A stretch of 64,000 nt of DNA from Notospermus geniculatus (GCA_002633025.1 NMRB01000688.1:1-64000); one strand, 5' to 3'; shown: positions 23,755 through 35,927, counted from the stretch's first letter. Program-made: numbers and translations. Notes: generated by a model from the sequence alone, not told the origin.

Positions 23755-24663
23755 ACATTTCTACTTAATGCGAGACCTTTTGTTTCTGTTTACATCCAGT
23801 GGTATGTTAGAGGACTTCTAATTACCTGGATCATTAGAAAACAAAGAGACATGCGGACACCTGTACCATAAGAAGGGATTCGTCTTGGTTAATGTCTGCC
23901 ACTGGAGTACTTTCAGGCAGTTCTCTTGATTGTGTCACAAGTGGTGATATCAGTCACCACAAAATATCATATCTTCATTGACATTCAGTCTTTCAAAATG
24001 AGTAAGAAATAATCCTCATGTTCTTGGATGTCATGGGCAAGACGCGCAATTTAACTTGCCTTACTTTTGATGAGGTATGAAAGAGAACACATCTTGGAGA
24101 CCAATCGGACAAGAAAAGTGAAGTGAGTATCAATGTTTTTCATTTAATATTTATTTTACAGAAATGATCCACAACTTCACTAATGAAAAAATTGGTTCCA
24201 ATAATGAACTTTCCATACCAACACAATCTTCAGTCCACACTAATCATGACTCAAATGTTCATACACAGACAACCAAAAGAAGGATGTATTCCACAATATT
24301 GACAAGCATATCATAGTTGGACCTACTGCCAATCTAGTTCTTCAACTTTCATGACTTTACGTCTTCCTGTTTCCAAATAATATGTGCACACAGGTAATTG
24401 TAGTTTGCCAGTTATATATTCCGGTACTGTTTTACAAGCCAATGGTGTCAGTTCACATCATTCTTCTCTGTAAAGAGAAAACAAAAAAAAGGTATCCGAC
24501 ACTGAATACACATTAAAATCCCACTCTAACTGCACTTGTCTGCCAAATTATCATCAAACATTACACAAGGATCATCAAATGATGGGACTGGATTTCAGAA
24601 GGGAACACCCTGATGATACTTACAATTGAAAGTACTTTCCTAAACATGTCTGTATTCATGGTA

Positions 24664-24790
24664 TTAGCTTTCATCATCATTCTTGAATTTTCCTCCATAG
24701 TATGGGATATATCTTGCCACAACCTTCCAGTCTGTGAAGTAGATGCCTAGAACAGCGACAGATGCACTAAAAGCACCAGCAGTGGCAACC
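24664..24790 (-). CDS. UQCR11: UQCR11, complex III subunit 10, last exon
   Basis: This is the C-terminal exon of the 6.4 kDa subunit of ubiquinol-cytochrome c reductase, a single-pass inner mitochondrial membrane protein. The minus strand after a cttccag acceptor encodes a small-residue transmembrane segment (AGAFSASVAVLGIYF), then TDWKVVARYIPYYGGKFK and a stop at 24664-24666. The TDW-x(6)-YIPYYxGKFK ending is the family signature. The first exon, which should carry the start and a short basic N-terminus, was not found upstream in 24800-26290. A possible spliced 3' UTR runs down to about 24470. Confidence 0.8.
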
Positions 24791-25696
24791 CTGGAAGAGG
24801 AACGACATGAAAATATATTATTTTTGTATCAAAATAAGTTTGTACTCTTCACTCCAAATCTGGCATTCAACGCTCAAGTCTCTCCTTAATTACATCCACT
24901 CTCTTAATTAGGTCCAGCAACCATCCGTGGTGCTTGGACACTATTCTTCCCTTAATTGCTCACTCATCCTGTCTACACAGGTGTTAGTTCTACATTCGGG
25001 TTTCAGCTCAGTCTTTTATAGAGTTTCAGATTGTAAAGTTCCACTTGAAAAAGACCCCGGTTGGGGTCGAAAATTCGTGAATTCTGGAGATTGACTTCTT
25101 GTTTATTATCAATCAAGTCTCGAGTCGAGTGCAAATCCAAAACCAGCCTCGCTTAGACTAACACCGCTGTTCCTGACCCTAACAATGCCCTACCCCTGTC
25201 ACTGACCCTGTGGGNGGGGGGGGATTTGGCCCGATTATGCAGTTTAGCCAATCTGCCAATGTGAAATGTACAGTAGGCCTACGTATGTATGTAGCTATGT
25301 ACATGATGTATGCAGGCCGGTGCCGGTGGGACACCGGGATGTCCGCAACGAAACACCTACCAATTTTTGGACTGCTGTATCTGTCTATTGCCTACAAGCC
25401 TTAAACCTGGAACTGTTTTAAACATTGCTAACATCTTGTCCATGAGTGCTTAAATTTATCGACGACAAGTGGCTCAAATTTCAGATTTAGAAGAGAGAAA
25501 TTTCTGGAGACGAGGACAAGGTCAACAGCCTTGATTATTCTCGTCGGACCAATTCCGGCCTTGCCGGGCGTCCATCAGCACCTTGTCGCTAGGCCCCATT
25601 GGCGCCGTTTCGAGCTACGGACAGTATAATTTATCTGCAGTGTGCATTCCAAGGTGTGTATCAGGCGTAACCATCCTTGTTGGGCCTTGCCCCAAC

Positions 25697-25843
25697 CTTT
25701 AGGCTTCCCTTACATAGAAGTATATGATATACGAAAACGCCGGTGAACAATGGCTTCACGGTCGTGAATCCTCTGGAAGCCTTTGTTAAATCGGCATTTT
25801 CGTATACCATACAATGTACTTCTATTAAGGGAAGCCTTAGGGA
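25697..25843. mobile_element. MITE-like inverted repeat element
   Basis: The ends aggcttccctta and taagggaagcct, and inner blocks tatacgaaaa/ttttcgtata and agaagtat/tacttct, are inverted. The total length is about 147 bases. Confidence 0.65.
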
Positions 25844-25887
25844 CAACACACAATTCAATCAAGGGGCGCGATCAAGTAGGAGAGGTC

Positions 25888-26023
25888 AGGGGCCATATTT
25901 ATGAAGCCTTCGCAACTTTGCGTTCACGCAAGTCTATTGTAAGGCAGTCAGTGAACAATAGGGCATGTGCAGCCAAACAATAGATTTGCGTGAATGCAAA
26001 GGTCCATGAGGAGTCATAAATCA
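25888..26023. mobile_element. Degenerate palindromic element
   Basis: Left arm ggggccatatttatgaagcc and ctttgcgttcacgcaa; right arm ttgcgtgaatgcaaag and a decayed end agtcataaatc. The ends resemble those of the elements at 15228 and 33900. Confidence 0.5.
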
Positions 26024-26291
26024 AGAATAAGTCAAAAAATATTTTTTTTATTTTCTTTATCCTACCAAAAAATCTTCATAATATCATGGTTTGGGAAGTC
26101 TCATTTCAAACGGTGTTCCCCTCTGACACTGAGGACAACAAGCATGAGGTTGGAGTGACAAAATTTGATGGAAAAATCACACAAGGTGTCAAAGTTTACC
26201 ACCGCCTACAACAGGCCTAACAAATGAGTCAACTTTGTCAACAGTCTGAGTCACCAAAGACATGAAATCTCTCATGTATGTATGTAGGCCA

Positions 26292-26510
26292 TCAAGAGTC
26301 ATTTTTAATAGTTTCTTCTTGCCCACTTTTCTTCTTATGTGTCCTTTCTAGATACTCCCGAATCTCTAGCTCAGTCCTATGCATCTTTCTCACAGAACTC
26401 GATGATCCGTATAACATGAAGGCAGCAACACTGGTGAAAAATAACCCAGCAGCAATTAACCCAAACCTTGTACCTCTCAACCTATCAACTTTCTTCCCAC
26501 CAACTTGCAT
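26292..26510 (-). CDS. Unknown single-pass membrane microprotein, 72 aa
   Basis: The ORF runs from ATG at 26510 to TGA at 26292 on the minus strand. It has a basic N-terminus (MQVGGKKVDRLRGTRF), one hydrophobic segment of about 18 residues (GLIAAGLFFTSVAAFMLY) and a charged, helix-prone C-terminus (KMHRTELEIREYLERTHKKK). That layout is typical of small mitochondrial or ER membrane proteins and of its neighbours UQCR11 and the PIGBOS1-like gene. I do not recognise the family. It could be one exon of a larger gene, or a chance ORF; the amphipathic charge pattern argues for real coding. Confidence 0.55.
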   Translation of the reverse strand: MQVGGKKVDRLRGTRFGLIAAGLFFTSVAAFMLYGSSSSVRKMHRTELEIREYLERTHKKKSGQEETIKNDS

Positions 26511-27040
26511 CTTGCTGTTATCAAGGTCACTTCACAGAAACAATTAAAGGCAAACAAGTTTAAGAGTTCACTATGTTCTGAGTACGTTGCCCAAAGTCAT
26601 AAGATGTTCAAAAGTTGTAACAAAACTTTCAAAACCCTGCCTCTAACGTGCAAGGAATCAACAGAATTTACTCGGAATGTCTGTCTCCAGGAGTTGAACA
26701 GTCTTCAGAAGTTTTAGTAATGATATCTCTTATGACCGATATGTGCACAACTTGAATTCCTTGCAAGATCTACTCTGAGATCACAGAGACAGCTGGTGTC
26801 AGTCAGGTCCTGGGCGGCTTGAGCTGGAAGGTAGCAACTGGCAGAGATTGCTTCACAAAATACTTAATCATATGTTTTCGGGCTGCAACTCGTCGGATCG
26901 TGGTGAGTGTGCGTACTCACGTGTTGCTGGCTTCCCTTCCCTCAGTCGTCGGTACAGTACAGACTTCAAAAATTCTCCACTAACACACTCTTTCTGACTA
27001 AATGAAGATAAAGTTAGCTACACTGAATAAGTGTAAAGAG

Positions 27041-27247
27041 TTATTCTTTAAGCTTTTGAGCCATTGAAATGTCCACATCAGTGCTTTTGCTAAGATCTGT
27101 TTCGGCCTCTTCTTCAAGTTTCAGTTTCTTCTGCTTCACCATCCCTTCAAAAACAGGTCGCCAAATATACACACCTCCAGCAATACCAACTGCTGTGAAA
27201 AAAGCTATTTGAAGTACAGTTATTTTCCTTGTTGGTAAGCGTCTCAT
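27041..27247 (-). CDS. PIGBOS1: PIGBOS1-like mitochondrial outer-membrane microprotein, 68 aa
   Basis: Single-exon ORF, ATG at 27247 to TAA at 27041. After a basic start (MRRLPTRKITVLQ) comes a transmembrane stretch with GIAGGVYIWRPVFE, then a Lys/Glu-rich tail. Human PIGBOS1 has the same GIAGGVYI-x-x-PVFE block followed by a charged tail, and acts in the mitochondrial outer membrane at ER contacts, tuning the unfolded protein response. Length (68 versus 54 residues) and topology agree. The human gene overlaps PIGB on the opposite strand; no PIGB is visible here, so that linkage is absent. Identification rests on this short block but is distinctive. Confidence 0.78.
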   Translation of the reverse strand: MRRLPTRKITVLQIAFFTAVGIAGGVYIWRPVFEGMVKQKKLKLEEEAETDLSKSTDVDISMAQKLKE

Positions 27248-28548
27248 AATTGGAAAAAAGTGTCTTATTTAAGGATTATTTCACAAAATATCGCAGAAGA
27301 CGACATGCATGACATTTTTGGTACTGAAAATCACGCACTGCTACCTCGACCCAGTACCAAAACACGAGCCTGGTTTCCTGCACCAGAACTATCCGCTAGA
27401 GTGTTACGAGGACAGTAGATCAGTCTACGAACACATTCGATTTCCGGATGACTTCCTGGTGAATTTTCTCATGTGTTCTCGACAATATTTCATGCTTTAG
27501 AGTGTTAAAAAAGATGAAATAGATCTGCTGTGATTAAGCAAACACTCGTTTTTTGTTTATGTAGTTAGAACTGATTTAACCGACTCGTTGACATGGCTTC
27601 CTATCCTAATTTTCGCCTTTTTGTCCGACAATAGATAGCCAATGCCTTGGCCTACCATTTTTATTTTTATATACAGTGTGTTTCAAAACAAAGACAGGTA
27701 GCCTACTCAGCTCTGCCCAGCCAAGCATGGTCTCATCACGGTCTCAGTGTGGTGACTCAAATCTGAGTGTACGCATTGTAAGAGCTTCCTGTCTAGCAGA
27801 CGACACATTTTAGCTTAGAACAATGACCTATATCGTTCAAATAAAAGCGCATATGCAGGAACTAAAACTGTGGAGACGAAGAGACAGCTCTACCATAATG
27901 TATGACAGGCATGAATCGGCTGNAACGCGCATGCGGCCCCCTTCAATGTCAGAGTGGGGGGGCCGGGGGTGTGAGACTAGCTGAGACTACTGCAAAAGCA
28001 GTCTCACCAAGCAGTCTCGCGCACGCAGCCTGTGTTAGGCCTAACGCAGAGAGGAAGTACATGAAGTACTGCAAATTGTTGCGGATAAAACGTTTTCCGA
28101 ACGGGGCGGCCGAAAAAGGCTGCAAAATCATCTTTTTGGTTATCAATTCGTTTCAAAAGTTGTGTACTTTAATGTTTCAAAAGTTCATACTTTAATGTTC
28201 CCGCTGACGTATACAGTGGACAATTGGAACCTATGAGTTGACCAAATTTGACTGATCTTTTCATCCGACATTGTGCCGTTTCACAACCTGGTTATATGTA
28301 GGGGTGTTCTTCTTACTTGATAAGACCGTGGTCTCATCAAACCCTAACAATGAGTAGAGTAGAGTTGCCGAGTTCACACTCAAGCTGAGTCACTATTTTT
28401 TTACAGTGGTGGTAGCACTCTCAGCATGTCCTCCTGTTTTCTTTTTCAGTCCTCTCGCTCTGTTGTACGACTCCGACATCCCCCTGCCCTGAATGAAGGC
28501 CTGATCAGATGCTCATGCTGGCCAGCTAGGCCCTTGCCAGAGTCAAAG
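27248..28548. promoter_or_regulatory. PIGBOS1-LINS1 divergent intergenic region
   Basis: The genes diverge from here. A GC-rich, CpG-containing stretch at about 27930-28110 is a likely promoter for LINS1. A single N at 27923 marks a contig join. A 5' UTR exon or alternative upstream start for LINS1 may occur, since the frame is open back to 28426 across a ctttttcag acceptor-like site. Confidence 0.4.
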
Positions 28549-31500
28549 ATGAATGAGCTGTTTCTTCGATGCAAAAGCCTACACAATCAAATTGTTGTTG
28601 GTAACTTCAAGGAGATCAACCACTTAGAGTTGTGTCATATTGTTGAAACTCCTTCCATGATAGGTTTGGAGCCTGCTAATGGATCAAGCTGCAGTAATGC
28701 TGAAATTGACAAAGCAACAAGACTTGTGACTGTGACGATTCTTTCCTATTTGTTAGAGAGAGTGTCAGTCATTGAAGACCAGAATCCAGATGTCTATACT
28801 CTTTGCCAGAGGCTGCTCACTGATGAGTCATTTTTCATTGTGCTGGTAAGCATTCTTTTCACTGACTAAATTATCTTCTAGGACGTCACAATGGTTTCTG
28901 TGATTTGTAGCACCTGACAGCCTTGAATTGAAGGTACCTTGATGTGATCAGGCCAAGTTCCATCCAAGTAACTAGTTACCTCTCTAATGCCATTATGGTA
29001 CTGCCATTGGCAGGACTTATGCTGTTGTATGTGATAGGCACACTCTGTTCTGGGGGCTACATTTACTCCTCCTTCTTTTATGATCACTTACGATCAGTTC
29101 TTAGTCTTTTTTGTTTTGTTTCCTTAACAGGTTGAAAATATCAAAAGTGAAGATTGCTTTCTGACACATGTAAGCAGTAAATGTCTTGGGAGTCTTCTAA
29201 AAGAAATTAATGATCAGGTTGGTTGACAAAATGGACCAAAGAGGCTTTCACTGATTTCACTCAGTTTAACACCAGTTGATGCAACAAGCACTGGCTACTG
29301 GAAGGAAGAGGTGATTTTGTGACAGGATTTTTGAAAACTCAAAAACTCAAGTGATGACCAGCTGATTGATCTTCTATTTTGACCCTGATTGTTGTCTTTG
29401 CAGGGCACAAGAGAGAAGCGATTCCAACTCCTCCTTGAGGCATGTCTGTCCAATGAATCCAAGCAACTACAGAATAAGTTCTACTCGATATTTGCTCACA
29501 TTCTATCGCAAAAGAATTCAGCTCTGGATGCCAAGAGAACATTAGTTCAGATGCTGCAAGCTCATTGGGAACAGCTTTTAAACAAGACTTTCCCTATCTT
29601 GGACTCTGATGGTGACCAAACCTCACAAGCTCATTGTTCATTTAGTTTAATGCAGATGATGCCCTTCCTTACCTTGTGGAAGAAAATTGTAAAATGTGAG
29701 ATGATACATGATACTTTTTGTGCTTCTGGGACCAACACTGTTTTAGGCCTGCTGCAGGACAAACCCACCTTGCTCCTTGAGCTTTTAGAAGTCAGGCCTG
29801 ATCATTTGATTATAAGAAAGGTGCTTGATATTCTGATCACAGCCCTAGGATCTTATGATTTCATTGGCAGGAAACAAGAACAGTGTTGCCCTCTAGGTTT
29901 GGAATTCTTACACCGTTTGGATGCAGCATTAGGAACTTTGCCAATCAGTTTCTCTAGCGTTGGATTTGGAGGATCAGTTCGATCTGAAGCTGGTACCAGA
30001 GATGGCAGGTCATGTGATACCGTGTTGACAAGAAAGATGTGCCTTGCTGTCCTGAAGGCTGCTGCTGTTCTAACTCAATCTGGTAATAATCCAACTGATT
30101 TGTGTCTTCTGAGTTGACTTAGCTTATACCAGCTAAATAAATGTATTTCTGCTTGACTTGTTAGGCAAACCTGAGCAGCAGAAGTCAAACCCAAGTATTT
30201 GGAACCTTAGTCATTGACTTGTATGTGCAGAGTATTCAATGGTGTTTTCTCTGTCTTCTTCAGATGATCATGGAGTTATCGTTGACTCCTTGGGGACCCT
30301 CGAATTATACCTTCAAAAGATTCTCCAAGAACCAAATATCAACATGAAAGAGTTACTTTTCCAGCTTTTTGCTGAACAGGATGATGGGCTTATTGCTGTT
30401 CTGTTCTTATCACTTCTCATTCATCAACAGCTAAGACAGTAAGTTGACTGTGCAATCCAGCTGGAAACACATTAGAAAGTCATGTGAATTTTGCTCTGCC
30501 CTAAATACCTTATGGGGGCACTTTTCAGGTGTTAATGAAACTGCAATTACAACTTGAAAGGGCCAAGACCCGAGGGCATTACTGGCCTTGTACAAGAAGT
30601 TACGTATAAAATATGAATGGCGATGTTTCTTGAATTGAAAAGGCCCCGTCCCACCGTGAACCGATTCCGCCAGCACGCCGTTACTAATAAAATCATAGCA
30701 ACCATGCAACGTTTAGTTGCATGGTTCTCGCTCCTCCAAGATACATGTACAATTCAAAGGAGCCGCTGTGGCCTTGTGGCTCGGGTCTCTGGCAAGTGAT
30801 CATGAGGTCCCAGGTTCATATCTCACTGTCGGTGTGAGACTTTGGGCAGGTCTCTGCCTACCTAAACAATGTCATTCAAAGACTTGTATTTGTTATTTCA
30901 GAGGAAGTGACACCAAGACTACTGCTGTTATCAATAGTATACAGCCACATGAGATGTTCCTGGATTTTCTTGAGAATGTTTCCTTCGACCATAGCATCCT
31001 TCTTGACCTTCTCACATCACCAGAGACATGCTTCCTCGCATATCTCACAAAATATCTCCAGGTGTTATCCGCAGATTGGGACAGATTCAGAGAAGTAACC
31101 AGACAGTACTCAGACAAGCTAATGAGGAGCGAGTCTGATTGGAGTGCTGAAGTATGTGATACAGAGTCTGCTGCTGCCTCAGGGTTTAACACAGATGATG
31201 AGTTGCTAGGAGATTCTACCGATAGTCCGTTCTTGGCTGTGACCAGTGAAAGGAAGGACAACGAACCCCTGAAGGAATCTGACAGTAACATTGCAGGCAG
31301 TTGTGAAAAAAGCAGGACAGTTGTTCCTGACGATGAAAACAAATCAAAGATTTCAGAACCAGCTGAAACATTTCTTGAAAATGCCTCATCAAATCTTGTC
31401 GCATATAGCTGCAGTGAGGAATCTGACTTGGATGAGCCTGACATTGACAATTCTAGTGATCTTTGTCTCAAAAAGATGCATCTCTGTGATAAGGTGTCTG

Positions 31501-31859
31501 ATGAAAAACTTGTAGCTAAGGATCAGTCTCTCAATTCAATGCAAAATGAAGTTCAGCAATCAGATACTATCATTGAATTCAAAATTCCGTGCTCTGGGAG
31601 CCTGAAGACCAGCAATGGTGGGGACGATAGATGTAAAGATGAGGGTGAGGGCATGGACGATTTGACAAATATTTCACAAGAGAACATTGATGCTGGTGAC
31701 AGTATCTATAAAAAAGATGACATTTTAGACCAGGCCATGGCTGCATTGATTAGATTGCGCATGGCGATACAAAGACTGCATTCTAATGGACTATTCCCTT
31801 ACAACCCAACAGTTCTCATAAACCTCATTGAGGCATGCGAGGACCTCTATGAGAAGTAG
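28549..31859 (+). CDS. LINS1: LINS1, protein Lines homolog
   Basis: LINS1 is the homolog of Drosophila lines, a protein linked to Wnt/Wingless signalling and, in humans, to intellectual disability. Exons: 28549-28845 (start MNELFLRCK), 29131-29217, 29404-30082, 30264-30438, 30902-31859 (stop). The conserved Lines N- and C-terminal regions are visible: HEMFLDFLENVSFDHSILL, SPETCFLAYLTKYLQ, ADWDRF, an acidic Ser-rich linker, then RLHSNGLFPYNPTVLINLI near the end. Phases match. The donor after exon 2 (CAG/gttggt) is non-standard. The ATG at 28549 aligns with the human start; an upstream in-frame ATG at 28426 is less likely. About 700 residues is close to the family length. Intron 4 contains a tRNA-like SINE. 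The last part of exon 5 recurs after the N at 32390. Confidence 0.93.
30761..30870 (+). mobile_element. tRNA-derived SINE head in LINS1 intron 4
   Basis: A-box-like tggccttgtggctcggg near 30768 and B-box-like ggttcatatctc at 30813-30824 have tRNA spacing. The acceptor stem does not pair well, so it is a SINE-type pseudo-tRNA, not a tRNA gene. Confidence 0.55.
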
Positions 31860-32196
31860 AATGGCGAGGACCTCTGTGAGAAGTACCGGTAAAATGGAAT
31901 AGTTTGGTAGACCGGTGGACCAGTAGCATCAAATATACAATCTGTAAGTTGAAATCATTACATTGACACATGGAGCACTCTGAGTTGGAACAGAATACTG
32001 CATTAATGCTTGTAGGGACCTCTCTATGAGCAGTAAAATGGTTGATTTTAGGTTTGATGGAGACCAATTGCATTGAAAATGGGATCTGTACGTTGAAATG
32101 AAATTGAAACCAGTGTCCTATCCACTCAGTGGGCTCCCTCAGGTTGAATAAAGAATTTTTTTGCTCAATCAAGTCCTACCATTGAATATCTGTCAG
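31690..32196 (+). repeat. LINS1 3' end, first copy of repeated block
   Basis: The block from gtgacagtatctataaaaaa to gaatatctgtcagtaa recurs at 32391-32897 right after a single N, nearly identical. It includes the last coding segment of LINS1 and its AATAAA (32147-32152). It is best read as two alleles of one end kept in the assembly. Confidence 0.85.
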
Positions 32197-32389
32197 TAAG
32201 GCCACACTTTTTTTATTTGTTGGATTACGAAACTCCCAACCCAAAACACATGTGCGGGTGGGTGGAAAAAAAATAAAAATAAAAATGACTATTATGTTTT
32301 TTTATTTCAGGTTTCAACAAAATAGGCCTACTACAGCTCAAGATGATATTGGGGGAAAATTAAAAAATCACCAATCTTCGATTTGGGCN
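32197..32389. mobile_element. Partial foldback element cut by contig end
   Basis: It begins taaggccacactttttttatt and ttgttggattacg, matching the left end of the complete element at 50886-51290. It ends at the N. The second copy of the block has the uninterrupted target (gtcagtaattg), so the insertion is present in one allele and absent in the other. Confidence 0.75.
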
Positions 32390-32390
32390 G

Positions 32391-32897
32391 TGACAGTATC
32401 TATAAAAAAGATGACATTTTAGACCAGGCCATGGCTGCATTGATTAGATTGCGCATGGCAATACAAAGACTGCATTCTAATGGACTATTCCCTTACAACC
32501 CAACAGTTCTCATAAACCTCATTGAGGCATGCGAGGACCTCTATGAGAAGTAGAATGGCGAGGACCTCTGTGAGAAGTACCGGTAAAATGGAATAGTTTG
32601 GTAGACCGGTGGACCAGTAGCATCAAATATACAATCTGTAAGTTGAAATCATTACATTGACACATGGAGCACTCTGAGTTGGAACAGAATACTGCATTAA
32701 TGCTCGTAGGGACCTCTCTATGAGCAGTAAAATGGTTGATTTTAGGTTTGGTGGAGACCAATAATTGCATTGAAAATGGGATCTGTACGTTGAAATGAAA
32801 TTGAAACCCAGTGTCCTATCCACTCAGTGGGCTCCCTCAGGTTGAATAAAGAATTTTTTTTCCTCGATCGAGTCCTGCCATTGAATATCTGTCAGTA
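32391..32897 (+). repeat. LINS1 3' end, second copy (probable other allele)
   Basis: Near-identical to 31690-32196, including the final LINS1 codons (RLHSNGLFPYNPT), stop and AATAAA at 32845-32850. It carries no upstream LINS1 exons, so it is not a separate gene. Confidence 0.85.
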
Positions 32898-33899
32898 ATT
32901 GTAGTAAACATGTGAAGGGTATGGCAGAGACTGTAGTTATAAGTCACCTTGTTGCGATGAGGGCTGCTGGTTTTGAACCGTCAACTGGCTGTCACTACCA
33001 GGAACAGATAATCTCCCGTTCCCAGTTCAATGTAGTCATCAGTATTAATGGGATTATCCTTGCCGAGTTTTATGTCAGAACTTGACAGTGTTCATGACAT
33101 AACTATCACCAGCTATTCATAATCTGCACCATTGTATCGTTCTGTGGTACCCCAGCGATTATTGACTTGGCGTACCAGTCATGGGGATTTCACCCTTATC
33201 TGAACTTTTATCTGCTCTGACAATCTGCAGTGGTTATTTTGATTCGTTAACTCCTTCCTTCCTCAAAAAAAGGGATCCTACTAACTGTCTGACCGAAGCC
33301 TGGCCATCCTCTCAAAACAGCAGTCAATCATACGGATCTCTTATGTCGAACCTCTTCTGAGGGAGGCAGTAGCCAGGTCTCATGATGCAGCCTGGCTAAA
33401 CGAGCATATCACTCAACTGGAAGAGTTCACACTGAGACCAATAGGTTCCTTTTCCAACTTCAAAATGAGCTGAAAGTGGTAAATTTCTGAGATTTCTTTC
33501 AAGCAACCACTTCAGCAATGTTGCCCGTGTACATGATGGATCAATGTCATTTTTGCCACGCACTTCGAAGTAGCGAGATTGGTAATTAAGCATCGGCTAA
33601 TTAGTTTGCATCTCCAGCTGTGCGATTTCATAATCATCTTAAAGCATGCTTAATGCTTTTATTGAAATCATTAATCCTCAGTGATTGGCTTCTAATTAAC
33701 TAAATTAGACACGCAGTATTGTATATAAGCGGGTATCTTCTGTTTTAGGACCAGATTCTTCCGAGCTTTCATTCAGGGCACTTTCTTTGACTGCTTTTCT
33801 GCCTCTGCATCAAATTGAGGTTGCAACATGTCTGTTTTGCATTCATCTTGAAATTATGTGGATTCTTGCACATACTATTCAGATTTTTTTCAAGGGTAA
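32898..33899. other. Gene-free stretch, tRNA-like fragment only
   Basis: No exon was recognised. A short stretch at about 32955-33000 (gatgagggctgctggttttgaaccg) resembles a SINE B box. Confidence 0.3.
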
Positions 33900-34039
33900 G
33901 GGACCTTATTCACAAAGGCCCCGTAACTTTAAGGGTACGCAAATCCTTTGTCAGGCTGATAGTGAACAATAGCTTGTCCGCTAAAGGACAATAGTTTGCG
34001 CACTTCCGTAAGTTACGGGAGCTTCGTGAATAAGGTCCC
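33900..34039. mobile_element. Palindromic MITE-like element
   Basis: Ends gggaccttattcac and gtgaataaggtccc are inverted, with ccccgtaactt/aagttacggg inside. The end sequence is related to the elements at 15228 and 25888. Confidence 0.75.
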
Positions 34040-34392
34040 AGATCACTATCACTTTGATGTTAGTGAATTGGTGGGGTGAGGTTTTGTCGGTTTGTATTTT
34101 GATGTTAGGTGTTTTTGAATGTTTATAATATACACTTGGCATTGTTGTTGCCATCATTCTGTGTTGTGCTCATTGTGAAATGATCAGTTTCAGCTGGTAT
34201 GCATTCATCTATCCATTCATGATTCATGCTCATCCTTGTTACATCTTTTCTAAGAGCAGCACTGAGGCTGCCAGTTAATTATAGAACTACTGATTTAATG
34301 GCACCATTTGCTGTAATCTCATTATGGCCTTTAATTACCAGTCTATTTCAAGGATGATCAAGAGTGATATTGAATTACATCAATCTTGCCAT

Positions 34393-35926
34393 AAATTGGG
34401 GTTGAAAATTGTAGGAAATGTGTGTTCATCATCATCCTGAGACTCAGGTCATTTCACTCGGCCATCGCCTCCCTTAAGAGAGGTGCGACGTAGGAGATGC
34501 GTCTGAAGGACCCTGTTTCGAGAGGATGGTTCATCATGGGATGTGGCTAGGAGAGCGAGTTGAGTTCTCCCATTAGTGGTTCATGATGTACCGGTAGTCA
34601 GTGGCTGGTGTCTGCTAGATTTCCCATCCTGGAGAATACAGCATAGCTTTCCAGATGACAGCAAGGTTTGTTACAAAGATATCGAATTTGGATGTTGGCT
34701 GAGTCTGCAAGAGAGGCAAGTCTTGGGTGTCCTATAGCTTTGTGTGAGGGAAGGTTGAAGAATTCTGCCTGACCATAGCTATAGGATGTCCATCTCTTGT
34801 TCACACATCAAGGATATTGGACCAAGGCCGAGGAAGGATACAGGTTGAATTACCAAACAGGAGTTCATATGAGGAAGGATTTCTCGCCAGCAGTCCCACA
34901 AAAAGAATGTACGGTATTAAGGGCAAGCAAAAAAACCTTTAGATATGCGGCATCGCCATGTCCCTTTGCAGTTGGCTGAATTTAACAAGTAATGTTCCAC
35001 TGTGGAACTGGGAGGTACGAGTGTAACTGTAACCTCAGTTACAGCCATCCTGACTTATCAGGTCTTTTCCTGTCTTTCCTACGTCTTTCCATGTGTGCGG
35101 TAACGAAGGGAGCGAGCAGTAAGAACGCCTGATTTGTCAGGATGAGTTACAGTTAAAACATGAGAAATCTTGCATTTTGCAGGTGTTCTGAAGAGTTCAT
35201 TCTTTGCAAAAGCAATGCAATGAATAGTCATATGGAGCTGACTTGATTCTCATACTCGGGTGAATTAGCCTAGTCTGATGCTCATTCGAACCCCATGGGA
35301 ATGGTCTGATTGATGAGAATAGACTTCTGTCTAATATTGTAGATCCAAGTGAATGTTTTCATTGCGTCATGGCTGTAAATCATCATATTCATATCACTTC
35401 TCTCAAAAAGCTTCCGATGCATATTCAATCTATTTACATGTATAACTTGTTTCATTGGTATATGAGTATGACACTCACTCATATTAGGCCAAACATTATT
35501 AATTTGCTGTGAGATGGTTCTGATTGCTCCATCAGCTGAACAAGATGATACATGTATAAGTAATGACAGTAAATCTTACAAAGTGCATTCTTGTGGGGCA
35601 TGATTGATGCATGATGTTTGCATTTTTTATGTGTTAGGGCAAAAGTTTGAAACCAGTGTTGAATTTAAATAGCTTTAGTTTTGAATGGGAGTTGTAAACC
35701 TGCATAAATGTCGTCTCGGCTGTGCAATCATTATTTGAAAGGAAATATATCACATTGAAAATTGATTTTTTGCCCCCAGTATTTGTAGATGCGTGCAAAT
35801 TACTTGAACAGCCAGGGAACACAATACGTTGCATTAATTACACATTGCCTCATGGTTGCGAAAGTGCTCAGCTTCCCATCATTTGAAACCAATAATTGCT
35901 CTTAACTGGTGCAAATGAAAGGACCC
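34393..35926. repeat. Non-coding block repeated across a single-N join, copy 1
   Basis: It runs from attggggttgaaaattgtag to gcaaatgaaaggaccct, then one N, then the same block again (35928-37748). Copy 1 stops exactly where copy 2 continues, the signature of two overlapping contigs placed end to end. Contains no gene. Confidence 0.85.
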
Positions 35927-35927
35927 T

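Noticed and set aside
32391-32560. A second LINS1-like gene fragment
   Set aside because: It is the repeated 3' end after the single N and lacks all other exons; treated as an unmerged allele.
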